From CAZSMC01 sp964607755 (GTDB lineage: Bacteria > Zhuqueibacterota > Zhuqueibacteria > Residuimicrobiales > Krinioviventaceae), in assembly GCA_964607755.1 (NCBI GenBank), contig CAZSMC010000098.1, positions 1 through 12,852 on the forward strand: a stretch of 12,852 bases of DNA, read 5' to 3'. Below, piece by piece: positions 6,476 to 12,852 of the stretch. The first letter of the stretch is position 1, and the number at the start of each line of letters is the position of its first letter. The notes beneath the pieces are model-generated. The model was given only the letters and a program-made list of their open reading frames with translations. It had not been told where the DNA came from and ran no database searches. Both the position numbers and the translations under genes were made by a program.

Positions 6476-7735
6476 TTATTTAATAATATTATCAATGGAT
6501 ACAATTGACACACATATATCTTCTTTGCGCATAGAGTACTGTACATATAATTTGCCATTTTTAACAAGCGCCGAAGGATACTGGGCGCCGCCACTACCTC
6601 TGCCCTTAACGCCCTCAACCCGAAACTCGCCTCGACCTGAACGCAAAGCAAAAACCCGATCAAATAAATAACCGTTCGAACTGACTGCAATAGTCAAAGG
6701 ATCGCGTTTATAATGTCTGGGTTCTGCAGGGTTGTCAAATTTCGGAGCAGTTTGATTTCCAATTAAAAAAACTGTGCCTTTTTCAAGAGTCACCGTGGTA
6801 CTAAGACTTGGGGAATCTGGAATATCCGTCGGCATAGCCAATTTCCAGCTGCCGTCTTTTTCGCGAATGCTAACATATATTCTGTGAGAATGACTTTTAT
6901 CACGCAAAAAACAGAGTTGCGTTCCATCTTTTGCCTGATAATAGGTTGGTTCACATAAGCTCACATTGTCTACGCATTCAGGTTGATCAGGTCTTTTATA
7001 AGCTTCTTTTAAGGCTTGGACCAATAAACTATCCTGTCTATTTTGGGGAATCGTAAAAGAAAAAACGATTTGAGCGGTTGGCGGTAAATTATCGGAGAGA
7101 GGAAATATATCACCCAACCGGCCATCAGGATATACACGACGAATAAAATCACTGTATTGTATCCTTTTTATGAAATGATGTTCCTTGTCCCGAGTTGCAC
7201 TAAAACTGGTTCGATCAGAATTTTCAAATCCCTCCCTTAAAGTGCATAATGCCCGGGCAAATACCTTGTCATCTTTAACTGCCCAACCACCCGCCATAAA
7301 AAACAATCCATTTTGATCCCATTCTTTGATATCACCAGGTGGTGGAAATAATTCCTTCCAAGAATCCCAATTAATTCCGTCTTTTGACACAGAATATAAT
7401 ACTCGCTGACCGGCACAATCTTCTCCATGGGGATGATTAGACCACATGGCATAAAATTTACCCTGGTAATGAAATAATTGAGAATGATGATTATAAGCAC
7501 CAGTTTCCCGGGTTGCTTTAAATAAACAGGTATCAGATACATTTTCCAGTCTTGGAAATCCTGCCGCCGGTTTATCCGGGTTTGGCATGGGAGCTTCCCA
7601 CATATGAACAATTGGAGTACCTTTAGCTGTTTTCTGATTTGATATTATTAATTCATTTGCTTTTTGGTTACAGGATATCGACATAAAAATGCACAGTAGC
7701 ACTAAACTCGATTGAACATTTTTTATTACAAGCAT
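6476..7735 (-). CDS. Sialidase-like beta-propeller lipoprotein, family not recognised
   Basis: 419 residues from the ATG at 7735, which has GGAGA 6 bases upstream; a GTG at 7777 in the same frame lacks a site. The signal peptide ends in MSISC, so Cys22 is a probable lipid anchor, although the -3 residue is Ser and the lipobox is imperfect. The chain has propeller features: NHHSQLFHYQGKFYAMWSNH (82-101), an Asp-box-like SVSKDGINWDSW (115-126), a late blade with SSNGYLFD (352-359) and a C-terminal GGAQYPSALVKNGKLYVQYS (382-401), a pattern common in bacterial exo-alpha-sialidase-like or BNR proteins. Candidate active-site residues are H83-H84, R111 and D139, but this is guesswork. It lies 71 bases after the symporter gene. 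The reading frame and its flanks look visibly richer in A+T than the neighbours (by eye, not computed), hinting at a different history. Role: probably extracytoplasmic glycan recognition or cleavage. Confidence 0.75.
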   Translation of the reverse strand: MLVIKNVQSSLVLLCIFMSISCNQKANELIISNQKTAKGTPIVHMWEAPMPNPDKPAAGFPRLENVSDTCLFKATRETGAYNHHSQLFHYQGKFYAMWSNHPHGEDCAGQRVLYSVSKDGINWDSWKELFPPPGDIKEWDQNGLFFMAGGWAVKDDKVFARALCTLREGFENSDRTSFSATRDKEHHFIKRIQYSDFIRRVYPDGRLGDIFPLSDNLPPTAQIVFSFTIPQNRQDSLLVQALKEAYKRPDQPECVDNVSLCEPTYYQAKDGTQLCFLRDKSHSHRIYVSIREKDGSWKLAMPTDIPDSPSLSTTVTLEKGTVFLIGNQTAPKFDNPAEPRHYKRDPLTIAVSSNGYLFDRVFALRSGRGEFRVEGVKGRGSGGAQYPSALVKNGKLYVQYSMRKEDICVSIVSIDNIIK

Positions 7736-7806
7736 TTTATTCTCCGAATGAACAGTCCATTTTTCAAACGACAACACTAGTTTATGAATACATGATTTGG
7801 CTCTTT

Positions 7807-9315
7807 CTAATGTTTATTTTTGTCAAGAGGGGTGCTGATACCAGTTTTGCTGTTTATTGCATGGAATAAAAGAGCCAACACAATTAATCCAAAAGTGCCT
7901 ACCGCGCCGACAATAATGGGGTCAAATGTACATTCCAGCCAGGTCCATGACGGAGGCAAATCACGAATGAATGTTCCCCAACTGATGATCATAATACTCA
8001 GCCCAATGGCTGTGAGGCCCTGCCATAATTTGAGCCGAATTTTAAAAAGAGCCAGCAGAAACAAACCCAGAATACCGCCGCCGAAAATACCGGAAATCTG
8101 CCACCACACATCTAACGCACTCTGCGCTTTGATCATCAATAAAGCAAAACCGGTGCCGATAAATCCCCATAAAACCGTGGTACCGCGCAAAAAGAGCATA
8201 CTGCTTTTCTCACTCATGCCCGGTTGAATATATTGCTTCCAGAAATCCAGCAATAACACCGTTGCCGAACAATTTAAAGCGGAATCGATCGTACTCATCG
8301 CCGCTGCCAAAATGGCGGCAATAATCAATCCTTTGAAAATAACCGGGACCTGTGTGGCTATGAAATAGGGGAAAACCTGATCTCCCTTTGTAATTTCAAC
8401 CGGAAGTGCTGTACCGCTCGAGGAATAAAAGGCAAACAGTGTCGTGCCGATATAAAGGAATATAGCGGTTAATGGTATATAAATCAGCATGGCAATCCAG
8501 ACAGAATGTTTGGCTTCTTTTTCGGTTGCAACGGATGAATATTTTTGTACATAATTCTGATCCGCCATTAAATTTCTTAAATTTTCAGTCAATCCGTAAA
8601 TAATCATAACCCAAACGGTACGGGAAGATAGTGACAATTTCAAACTTCCGAGACTAAATTTATTCTGTTCGATCGCGTAATCGATCAGTTGGCTGGAATC
8701 AAACACAACAGCTTTTGTTAGCATAATAGCACAGAAAAGAATACCAACGATCATAACCAGAGATTGCATGACATCGGTCCATATCACCGCTTCCATCCCG
8801 CCCAAAAGGGTATAGACGATGGTCACGATGCCAATGACAATAATAACCATGACAATATTCCACGGAATAAATGAAATTAAAAGCAAACTGGCTAAATATA
8901 ATATCACGGCGATACGACCGATCATGTAAAAAATAAATGAAAACGCCGCATAAATACGCCCCCAATTCCCGAGTCTGTGTTCCAGAAAAGAATAAACAGA
9001 AATAATGTGTATCTTTCGATAATACGGAATGACAAAATGCGTAACAACCCAGGCAACAGGCAAAATCGTCAAGGCGAAAATAAGCGGATGCCAGTTGGTG
9101 TCAAACGCCTTGCCCGGTGTCGCAATGTATGAAAGACTGCTGGTATAAGCGCTCATGACCGCCAGGCCGGCAGCCCAGGCAGGTATGGAACGATCTGCTA
9201 CCATAAATTGATTCGAGGTCCGGCATTTGCGCGTATAGTATACCCCCATGAAAATTAATATCACAGCATAAATAACCAGAACCATGATATCCAGCACAGA
9301 AAGTGATGCAGTCAA
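7807..9315 (-). CDS. SSS-family sodium:solute symporter
   Basis: 502 residues, an inner-membrane transporter with about 13-14 hydrophobic helices. Family landmarks are the first-helix region followed by RTSNQFMVADRSIPAWAAGLAVMSAYTSSLSYIATPGKAF (32-71, the sodium-site and substrate helix), the SSS signature LLGGMEAVIWTDVMQ (170-184), DQNYVQKYSS (252-261) and helix 8 AAILAAAMSTIDSALNCSA (333-351), whose S-T-x-D-S pattern belongs to the Na2 site. It probably imports a sugar, sialic acid or uronic acid with sodium, and similar permeases are common beside sulfatases and sialidases. The start is TTG at 9315, supported by AGGAGGT 5 bases upstream. The next ATG in frame, at codon 11, would delete part of helix 1. 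It has its own candidate promoter (9387-9359) and a 164-base gap from the dehydratase gene. The C-terminal tail (STPLDKNKH) is cytoplasmic or short. Confidence 0.93.
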   Translation of the reverse strand: MTASLSVLDIMVLVIYAVILIFMGVYYTRKCRTSNQFMVADRSIPAWAAGLAVMSAYTSSLSYIATPGKAFDTNWHPLIFALTILPVAWVVTHFVIPYYRKIHIISVYSFLEHRLGNWGRIYAAFSFIFYMIGRIAVILYLASLLLISFIPWNIVMVIIVIGIVTIVYTLLGGMEAVIWTDVMQSLVMIVGILFCAIMLTKAVVFDSSQLIDYAIEQNKFSLGSLKLSLSSRTVWVMIIYGLTENLRNLMADQNYVQKYSSVATEKEAKHSVWIAMLIYIPLTAIFLYIGTTLFAFYSSSGTALPVEITKGDQVFPYFIATQVPVIFKGLIIAAILAAAMSTIDSALNCSATVLLLDFWKQYIQPGMSEKSSMLFLRGTTVLWGFIGTGFALLMIKAQSALDVWWQISGIFGGGILGLFLLALFKIRLKLWQGLTAIGLSIMIISWGTFIRDLPPSWTWLECTFDPIIVGAVGTFGLIVLALLFHAINSKTGISTPLDKNKH

Positions 9316-9320
9316 GCTCT

Positions 9321-9327
9321 ACCTCCT
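9321..9327 (-). promoter_or_regulatory. Ribosome binding site supporting a TTG start
   Basis: The minus strand reads AGGAGGT with 5 bases to the TTG at 9315. There is no ATG or GTG at a suitable distance, so this site decides the unusual start of the symporter gene. Confidence 0.8.
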
Positions 9328-9358
9328 CTAAACTTCATGATCGACAAAAACTGGACGA

Positions 9359-9387
9359 ATTATTCAATTAACAATTCACTATATCAA
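9359..9387 (-). promoter_or_regulatory. Candidate sigma70-type promoter for the symporter gene
   Basis: On the minus strand TTGATA (9387-9382, 5 of 6 to TTGACA), an exact 17-base spacer, and AATAAT (9364-9359, 5 of 6 to TATAAT). Predicted transcription start is near 9352, about 37 bases before the TTG codon. It stands just downstream of the hairpins that follow the dehydratase gene, so the symporter can start a new transcript. Confidence 0.5.
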
Positions 9388-9406
9388 CCTGACAGATAGC
9401 AGAAAT

Positions 9407-9444
9407 CATTGCCTGCCGGTTTAATGAACAACCGACAGGCAATG
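9407..9444 (-). terminator. 15-bp hairpin after the dehydratase gene, terminator or processing stem
   Basis: The arms 9407-9421 and 9430-9444 pair over 15 positions with one G-U, around an 8-base loop. On the minus strand it lies 36 bases after the dehydratase stop codon. The sequence that follows (ATTTCTGC) has no real U-run, so this is at best a weak intrinsic terminator. A stabilising or RNase-processing stem between cistrons is equally possible. Confidence 0.55.
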
Positions 9445-9456
9445 GGGAGCAAGGAG

Positions 9457-9479
9457 GTTCTCATTCACGGTTTGAGAAC
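9457..9479 (-). repeat. Second small inverted repeat abutting the dehydratase stop codon
   Basis: GTTCTCA (9457-9463) pairs with TGAGAAC (9473-9479) around a 9-base loop, directly next to the stop codon at 9482-9480. With the stronger hairpin 13 bases further on it makes a tandem stem pair at the 3' end of the message. Confidence 0.45.
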
Positions 9480-10811
9480 TCACCTGTCATGCCAGGAGCC
9501 GTCATACAACCTGGGACTATGGAGATTTTTGGGTTCATAGGGATACAGTTTTGCCTGCTCTTCATTCAATCGGATACCCAATCCAGGTAAAGTCGGGGGT
9601 AATGCATATCCTTCCTGAAAAACAAGCTTTTCTCCCTTGAACAAACTTTGAAACTCGAATGATTCTCTCCCCACTTCGAGAATTGTAGCATTTGGTGTAC
9701 ACACATTGATGTGAAGCGAGGCCATGGTACACACCAGACTCTGGGGATTATGGGGGGCCATTTGAATCCGATTGGCTTCTGCAATCGCGCCTATTTTTTT
9801 CAACTCTAAAATACCGCCGGCATGCACTACGTCAGGTTGCACATAATCCACCAAATGACGTTCACAAATATCACTAAAAATATACTTTGTAAACAAGCGT
9901 TCACCGGTGGCCAGAGGCACTGAGGTATGTTCGCGCAAATGCTGCAGCTCTCCCAGGTCTTCAATCTGGGTTGCCTCTTCTACAAACATGGGAAAAAATG
10001 CTTCTGCTCCGTTGCAAAATTCTACCGCCATCGGCGGTGTAGCTCTGCCGTGGAGCTCGACCAGGACATCAAAATCTTCTCCGACTGCTTTGCGAACGGC
10101 CTCCAGATTGCGCAGACCCTGGCGTACCGCTTTGGTCGTTTCTGCGGGGCGCATGCGTTGATCAAAAAATTTCAGAAACGGCCCCTTGCTTGCGGTCCAC
10201 CCATCTGCTTTTCGATTGGCCCACAATCCAGCATACCGTTCGGCATCATAAAAGATATCGCGGTTAAACGGCTCGGCTACAGGAGTTTTATAAGGATCGT
10301 TTTGATCAAAAGATTGATTAAAATGCGGGTAAAAACGAACTCTTTCTCTGGCTTTGCCCCCGAGCAACTGCCAGATTGGCTGCTCAAGAGCCTGTCCCAG
10401 AATATCCCAAAGCGCAATTTCCAATGCGCTGATGGCACTCATGAGAATAGGACCGCCCCGATAGCGAGGGGCTCTGTACATGCCCTGCCAGTGCATTTCG
10501 ATATTTGCCGGATTTTTTCCCATAAGAAAACGTCCGTATTCCAGAATGGCAGCTTCAACAGACTTTGCCTTTCCGGCAAGTGTGCCTTCCCCAAGACCGA
10601 TGAGTCCTTTGTTTGTATAGACCTGAACAAAAACAAAATTCTCGTCAGATTGTTGGCGAGTTACCAAAAAGGTCTTGACGTCTGTAATTTTCAAATCAAG
10701 ATGATTGACTCGCTCCATTTTCGCTGCGAACGATTCATCAAACAACAGAGCGGATCCGAATACAGGCAGCGAAGCAATACCGGAAAGTTTTAAAAAATCA
10801 CGTCGTTTCAT
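9480..10811 (-). CDS. Tat-exported enolase-superfamily (mandelate racemase/DgoD-like) protein
   Basis: 443 residues. The N-terminus MKRRDFLKLSGIASLPVFGS is a clear twin-arginine signal (RRDFLK), with likely cleavage near AAKM (29-32). The mature part is an MR/MLE-type enolase: capping domain about 40-165, then barrel. Residues in place for a sugar-acid dehydratase of the D-galactonate/gluconate/mannonate type are E252 and H254 in ELHGR (metal ligand; Asp in E. coli DgoD), E278 in VEEA (second ligand), E304 in GER (third ligand), D327 in QPDVVHAGG and H354 in APHNP (general base), plus E379. Such enzymes convert an aldonate to a 2-keto-3-deoxy acid. The active site looks intact, so the protein should be catalytic, yet the Tat signal sends it outside the cytoplasm, which is unusual for this superfamily. 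It could instead be a racemase or epimerase. It lies 41 bases after the right-hand sulfatase gene, with a weak GAGG site 10 bases before its ATG. Confidence 0.88.
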   Translation of the reverse strand: MKRRDFLKLSGIASLPVFGSALLFDESFAAKMERVNHLDLKITDVKTFLVTRQQSDENFVFVQVYTNKGLIGLGEGTLAGKAKSVEAAILEYGRFLMGKNPANIEMHWQGMYRAPRYRGGPILMSAISALEIALWDILGQALEQPIWQLLGGKARERVRFYPHFNQSFDQNDPYKTPVAEPFNRDIFYDAERYAGLWANRKADGWTASKGPFLKFFDQRMRPAETTKAVRQGLRNLEAVRKAVGEDFDVLVELHGRATPPMAVEFCNGAEAFFPMFVEEATQIEDLGELQHLREHTSVPLATGERLFTKYIFSDICERHLVDYVQPDVVHAGGILELKKIGAIAEANRIQMAPHNPQSLVCTMASLHINVCTPNATILEVGRESFEFQSLFKGEKLVFQEGYALPPTLPGLGIRLNEEQAKLYPYEPKNLHSPRLYDGSWHDR

Positions 10812-10852
10812 CTGAACAATGCCTCATATTAAATTCATCTTAACATCAACAC

Positions 10853-12349
10853 TCAATAACCGTATCGGTGATATTTGACTTTTAGCGGATCCAGTTGCGG
10901 ATAAGTATCTTTGTGAGACTCTTTCATCAGCTTTTCCATTTCGGATACAAGTTCCGGATGTAGTCCTGCAACATCATTTGATTCTGATGCATCCGTATCA
11001 AGATTATAAAGTTCAATCTCACCGCTGGCATGGTTTCGAACAGCTTTCCATTTTCCTTTTCTGACCGCTTGATCCAAACGATAGGCCGAACCGGCATCAT
11101 TATATTTTCCATACTCCCAATACAGATAATCATGAGTTTTTTGATTGTTTTTACCCAGCAACGTGGGTAAAACGGAAATGCCGTCAATATTTTCAGGGAT
11201 ATGAGCTCCTGCAAGTTCGCAAAACGTGGGCAAAATATCCGGGAAATACCAGACCAGATCATTGTTTGTTTTTCCCTCGGGAATCTTTCCCGGCCATCTC
11301 GCGATCATGGGCACTCGGATTCCCGCCTCGTACAATTCGCCTTTTTTACCCCGAAACGGTCCGCCGGATTCAAAAAAGTCATAGAATTGCCAGCCGCTTC
11401 CTCCACGGTATCCCCGATGTCCATTATCAGACATAAACAGCACCACTGTGTTTTCATCCAGGCCCATTTTCTCAAGAGCCGACATCAACTTTCCGAAATT
11501 TTTATCCATATACGAAACAATCGTCGCAAACATGGCTTTGGGATCGCGAACATCAACTTGTCCCGGCCGCGGGTCATTAAACCATTCTTCATCAAACTGT
11601 CCTTTATAGGACTCGTACAATTCCTGATCAGGCGGCTTGGCCAGTTCCACATGCGGGATCACCGACGACAGAAAACAAAAAAACGGACGATCCTGGTTTT
11701 GTTGGATGAAATGCAGCGCATGATTCATATATTCATCCGGTGCATACTGAGTACGGTTCCCCAATGCATTGCCGGGCAGCTTGTCCAGGACCTGATTTCC
11801 GGGCAGCGGCCATTTTCGGTTGTTTTTCCAAAGATAGTCGGGATAATAAAAATGAGCATGCAATTGATGCAGATACCCAAAGAATTCATCAAACCCCTGA
11901 TTCGATGGCACGCCTTCTGTGGTAATATCACCCATTCCCCATTTCCCGAAAATACCGGTTGTGTAACCGCTTTGCTGCAACAATTCGCCAACGGTTACGG
12001 CTTCATCACGCAAAGGAATGCCGCCGCTGTTGCCGCGTACCTGAGTATGTCCGGTATGCAATCCGGTCAGCAGGGAGCTGCGCGCCGGAGCACAAACGGT
12101 ACAGGCCGAATAGGCTTGAGTAAATTTCATACCCTCTTTGGCAAATTGGTCAATATAAGGGGTACGGATATATTTTTGACCATAACACCCCAGATGACCA
12201 TAACCCAGGTCATCGGCCAGGAACAAGACAATATTGGGCGGCCGCTCCGATGCTTTTGCTTTTTGGGCAGGCAAAACACCAGCCACAGTGAATGCCGCCA
12301 GCGTGGAGCCGGCAGTTTTCATAAAAGAACGTCTGTTGAATCGTTTCAT
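10853..12349 (-). CDS. Formylglycine sulfatase with Tat signal
   Basis: 498 residues. The ATG at 12349 follows AGGAGA with 5 bases of spacing. The N-terminus has NRRSFMK (5-11), then a hydrophobic stretch and VLPAQKAKA, a Tat signal peptide without a lipobox, so the enzyme is expected to be soluble in the periplasm or secreted. Active-site motifs are D46-D47 in FLADDLGYG, C86-A-P-A-R90 (formylglycine site), GKWGMG (135-140, where the usual His of GKWH is Gly), H233 in IPHVEL, D308-N309 in SDNGH and the KKGELYEAGIRVP segment (335-347). It belongs to a different subfamily from the 6331-4919 sulfatase, with a longer insertion (about 236-270) and TGLHTGHTQVRGN (95-107) after the formylglycine site. 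So the two probably attack sulfates at different positions or on different sugars. It is the first intact structural gene after the LacI regulator and is followed by the dehydratase. Confidence 0.92.
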   Translation of the reverse strand: MKRFNRRSFMKTAGSTLAAFTVAGVLPAQKAKASERPPNIVLFLADDLGYGHLGCYGQKYIRTPYIDQFAKEGMKFTQAYSACTVCAPARSSLLTGLHTGHTQVRGNSGGIPLRDEAVTVGELLQQSGYTTGIFGKWGMGDITTEGVPSNQGFDEFFGYLHQLHAHFYYPDYLWKNNRKWPLPGNQVLDKLPGNALGNRTQYAPDEYMNHALHFIQQNQDRPFFCFLSSVIPHVELAKPPDQELYESYKGQFDEEWFNDPRPGQVDVRDPKAMFATIVSYMDKNFGKLMSALEKMGLDENTVVLFMSDNGHRGYRGGSGWQFYDFFESGGPFRGKKGELYEAGIRVPMIARWPGKIPEGKTNNDLVWYFPDILPTFCELAGAHIPENIDGISVLPTLLGKNNQKTHDYLYWEYGKYNDAGSAYRLDQAVRKGKWKAVRNHASGEIELYNLDTDASESNDVAGLHPELVSEMEKLMKESHKDTYPQLDPLKVKYHRYGY

Positions 12350-12398
12350 AAAAATCTCCTATATTTTGTTCAAGCCATATTTTAAAATCTACAATGAT

Positions 12399-12626
12399 TC
12401 AAGTATAAATGGGCTTTAACATATTGTTTATAAATTTCATACTTTTTTCTGCAGAAGCACGTGGTGCCAATTCTGTGGCGTCCTGCTCCACATTAATCCA
12501 GCCTTTATATTTTATTTCCAGCAATAGCCGCATCGCACCGGGAAAATCGATCTTGCCGCCGCCAGGTTCGCGTATATTGGCTTTAAAAAACCGTGACGAT
12601 TTATTTACTCCTTCACCTTCCTTCAA
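12399..12626 (-). pseudogene. C-terminal remnant of a sugar phosphate isomerase/epimerase (TIM barrel)
   Basis: A 75-codon frame whose protein is recognisable as only the end of an AP-endonuclease-2-type TIM-barrel sugar isomerase/epimerase (IolE/IolI-like). It holds REPGGGKIDFPGAMRLLLEI (19-38), then YKGWINVEQDATELAPRAS (40-58) and AEKSMKFINNMLKPIY. In full-length relatives (about 260-300 residues) this is barrel strand 8, the metal-ligand Glu in VEQD (E47) and the last helix. Everything before is missing: upstream of the TTG at 12626 the DNA is the 3' end of the LacI gene, whose TGA overlaps that codon. The remaining frame is intact and in good sequence condition, so the loss may be recent or the tail may still be translated. 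The natural stop TGA is at 12401-12399, 49 bases before the sulfatase gene. A real short protein is possible but would lack the active site. Confidence 0.7.
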
Positions 12627-12852
12627 CCAATTGATTCTCGTTTGACAAGCTTTGTTTTATAGGTTAATTCAACATGTTGACTAAAATCATTCATGATCAT
12701 CTGAACCAAAATGCGCACCGCTTCAGAATACACAAATTCTCTCTTCACTTCAAAGGTTGTCAAGGGAGGGTCTAAATAGGGCGCATAGCTCAGACCATCG
12801 AAACCGATAACAGCCACATCGTCAGGTATTTTCCGTCCATTCGTTTTTATTG
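12623..12852 (-). CDS. LacI-family transcriptional regulator, C-terminal part (cut by window edge)
   Basis: The last 75 codons are visible and the 5' part lies beyond the right edge. The sequence IPDDVAVIGFDGLSYAPY followed by LDPPLTTFEVKRE is the standard end of the periplasmic-binding-protein-like ligand domain of LacI/GalR regulators (usual form IP-x-D-[IV]-[AS]-V-[IV]-G-FD then PPLTT[VI]), and it ends in a strand LTYKTKLVKRES. These are sugar-responsive repressors or activators in the cytoplasm; the DNA-binding helix-turn-helix would be outside the window. Its gene leads the co-directional block, so it is the obvious candidate to control it, perhaps through the palindrome at 6436-6455. 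The inducer is unknown, probably a breakdown product of the glycan. Confidence 0.9.
   Translation of the reverse strand, partial: IKTNGRKIPDDVAVIGFDGLSYAPYLDPPLTTFEVKREFVYSEAVRILVQMIMNDFSQHVELTYKTKLVKRESIG

Noticed and set aside
9927..10793. 288-codon open frame on the plus strand
   Set aside because: It is antisense to the enolase-superfamily gene, with Cys/Phe/Lys-rich translation typical of a shadow frame.
11201..12385. 394-codon open frame on the plus strand
   Set aside because: It lies wholly antisense to the clear sulfatase gene with full catalytic motifs; its translation has no recognisable domain and no proper start signal.
12379..12389. AT-only palindrome ATTTTAAAAT before the right-hand sulfatase
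   Set aside because: It is short and low in complexity, and expected by chance in an AT-rich gap.
1..12852. tRNA, rRNA, CRISPR repeats, transposase or integration site
   Set aside because: Scanned by eye on both strands; no regularly spaced repeats, cloverleaf-like segments, transposase motifs or terminal inverted repeats were seen.

Overview
The window carries a single co-directional block of genes, all on the minus strand, so transcription runs from the right end to the left. It looks like a catabolic locus for a sulfated or acidic glycan in a heterotrophic bacterium. Base composition is moderate to low GC. There are strong AGGAGGT ribosome binding sites, TTG and GTG starts, Tat-exported sulfatases, sialidase-like propellers and an SSS symporter, with no SusC/SusD pair in view. 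This mix fits the PVC/FCB-type polysaccharide degraders. The strong Shine-Dalgarno sites argue mildly against a typical Bacteroidetes. I cannot place the organism more precisely from sequence alone.

Layout in the direction of transcription (right to left). The C-terminal end of a LacI-family regulator (12852-12623) is followed at its stop codon by a C-terminal remnant of a TIM-barrel sugar isomerase/epimerase (12626-12399). Then come a Tat-exported sulfatase (12349-10853) and a Tat-exported enolase-superfamily sugar-acid dehydratase-like protein (10811-9480). An intercistronic region follows with two hairpins and a good sigma70-type promoter. After it are an SSS sodium:solute symporter with a TTG start (9315-7807) and a sialidase-like propeller lipoprotein (7735-6476). 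Next is a gap with a perfect 20-bp palindrome that looks like a LacI-type operator. It precedes a tight cluster: Tat-lipoprotein sulfatase (6331-4919), BNR/Asp-box sialidase-like protein (4908-3883), DHDPS/N-acetylneuraminate-lyase-family aldolase (3878-2901) and a small secreted beta-propeller (2888-2091). Then comes a collapsed third sulfatase (2089-1902) in which an N-terminal piece is joined to a C-terminal piece. A secreted protein of alpha/alpha-toroid type (1823-249) and the start of a GntP-type sugar-acid permease (145-1) end the block.

How it may work together (inference). Exported sulfatases and sialidase-like or toroid hydrolases would trim a sulfated, acidic sugar polymer outside the cytoplasm. 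SSS and GntP permeases would import the released sugar or sugar acid. An enolase-superfamily dehydratase plus a DHDPS-family aldolase is the usual pair for sugar-acid to 2-keto-3-deoxy-acid to pyruvate plus aldehyde, and LacI would respond to the inducer. The misfit is that the dehydratase carries a clear Tat signal and so should act outside the cytoplasm, while the aldolase has no signal.

The most distinctive observations are the two gene remnants (a sulfatase with its middle deleted and a beheaded isomerase), each starting at or within a few bases of the stop codon of an intact upstream gene; the exported dehydratase; the perfect operator-like palindrome; and a DHDPS-family aldolase whose usual G-T/S-T-G-E motif reads CQSSE. 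I found no RNA gene, insertion sequence, CRISPR array or integration site. No gene-free stretch exceeds about 300 bases.
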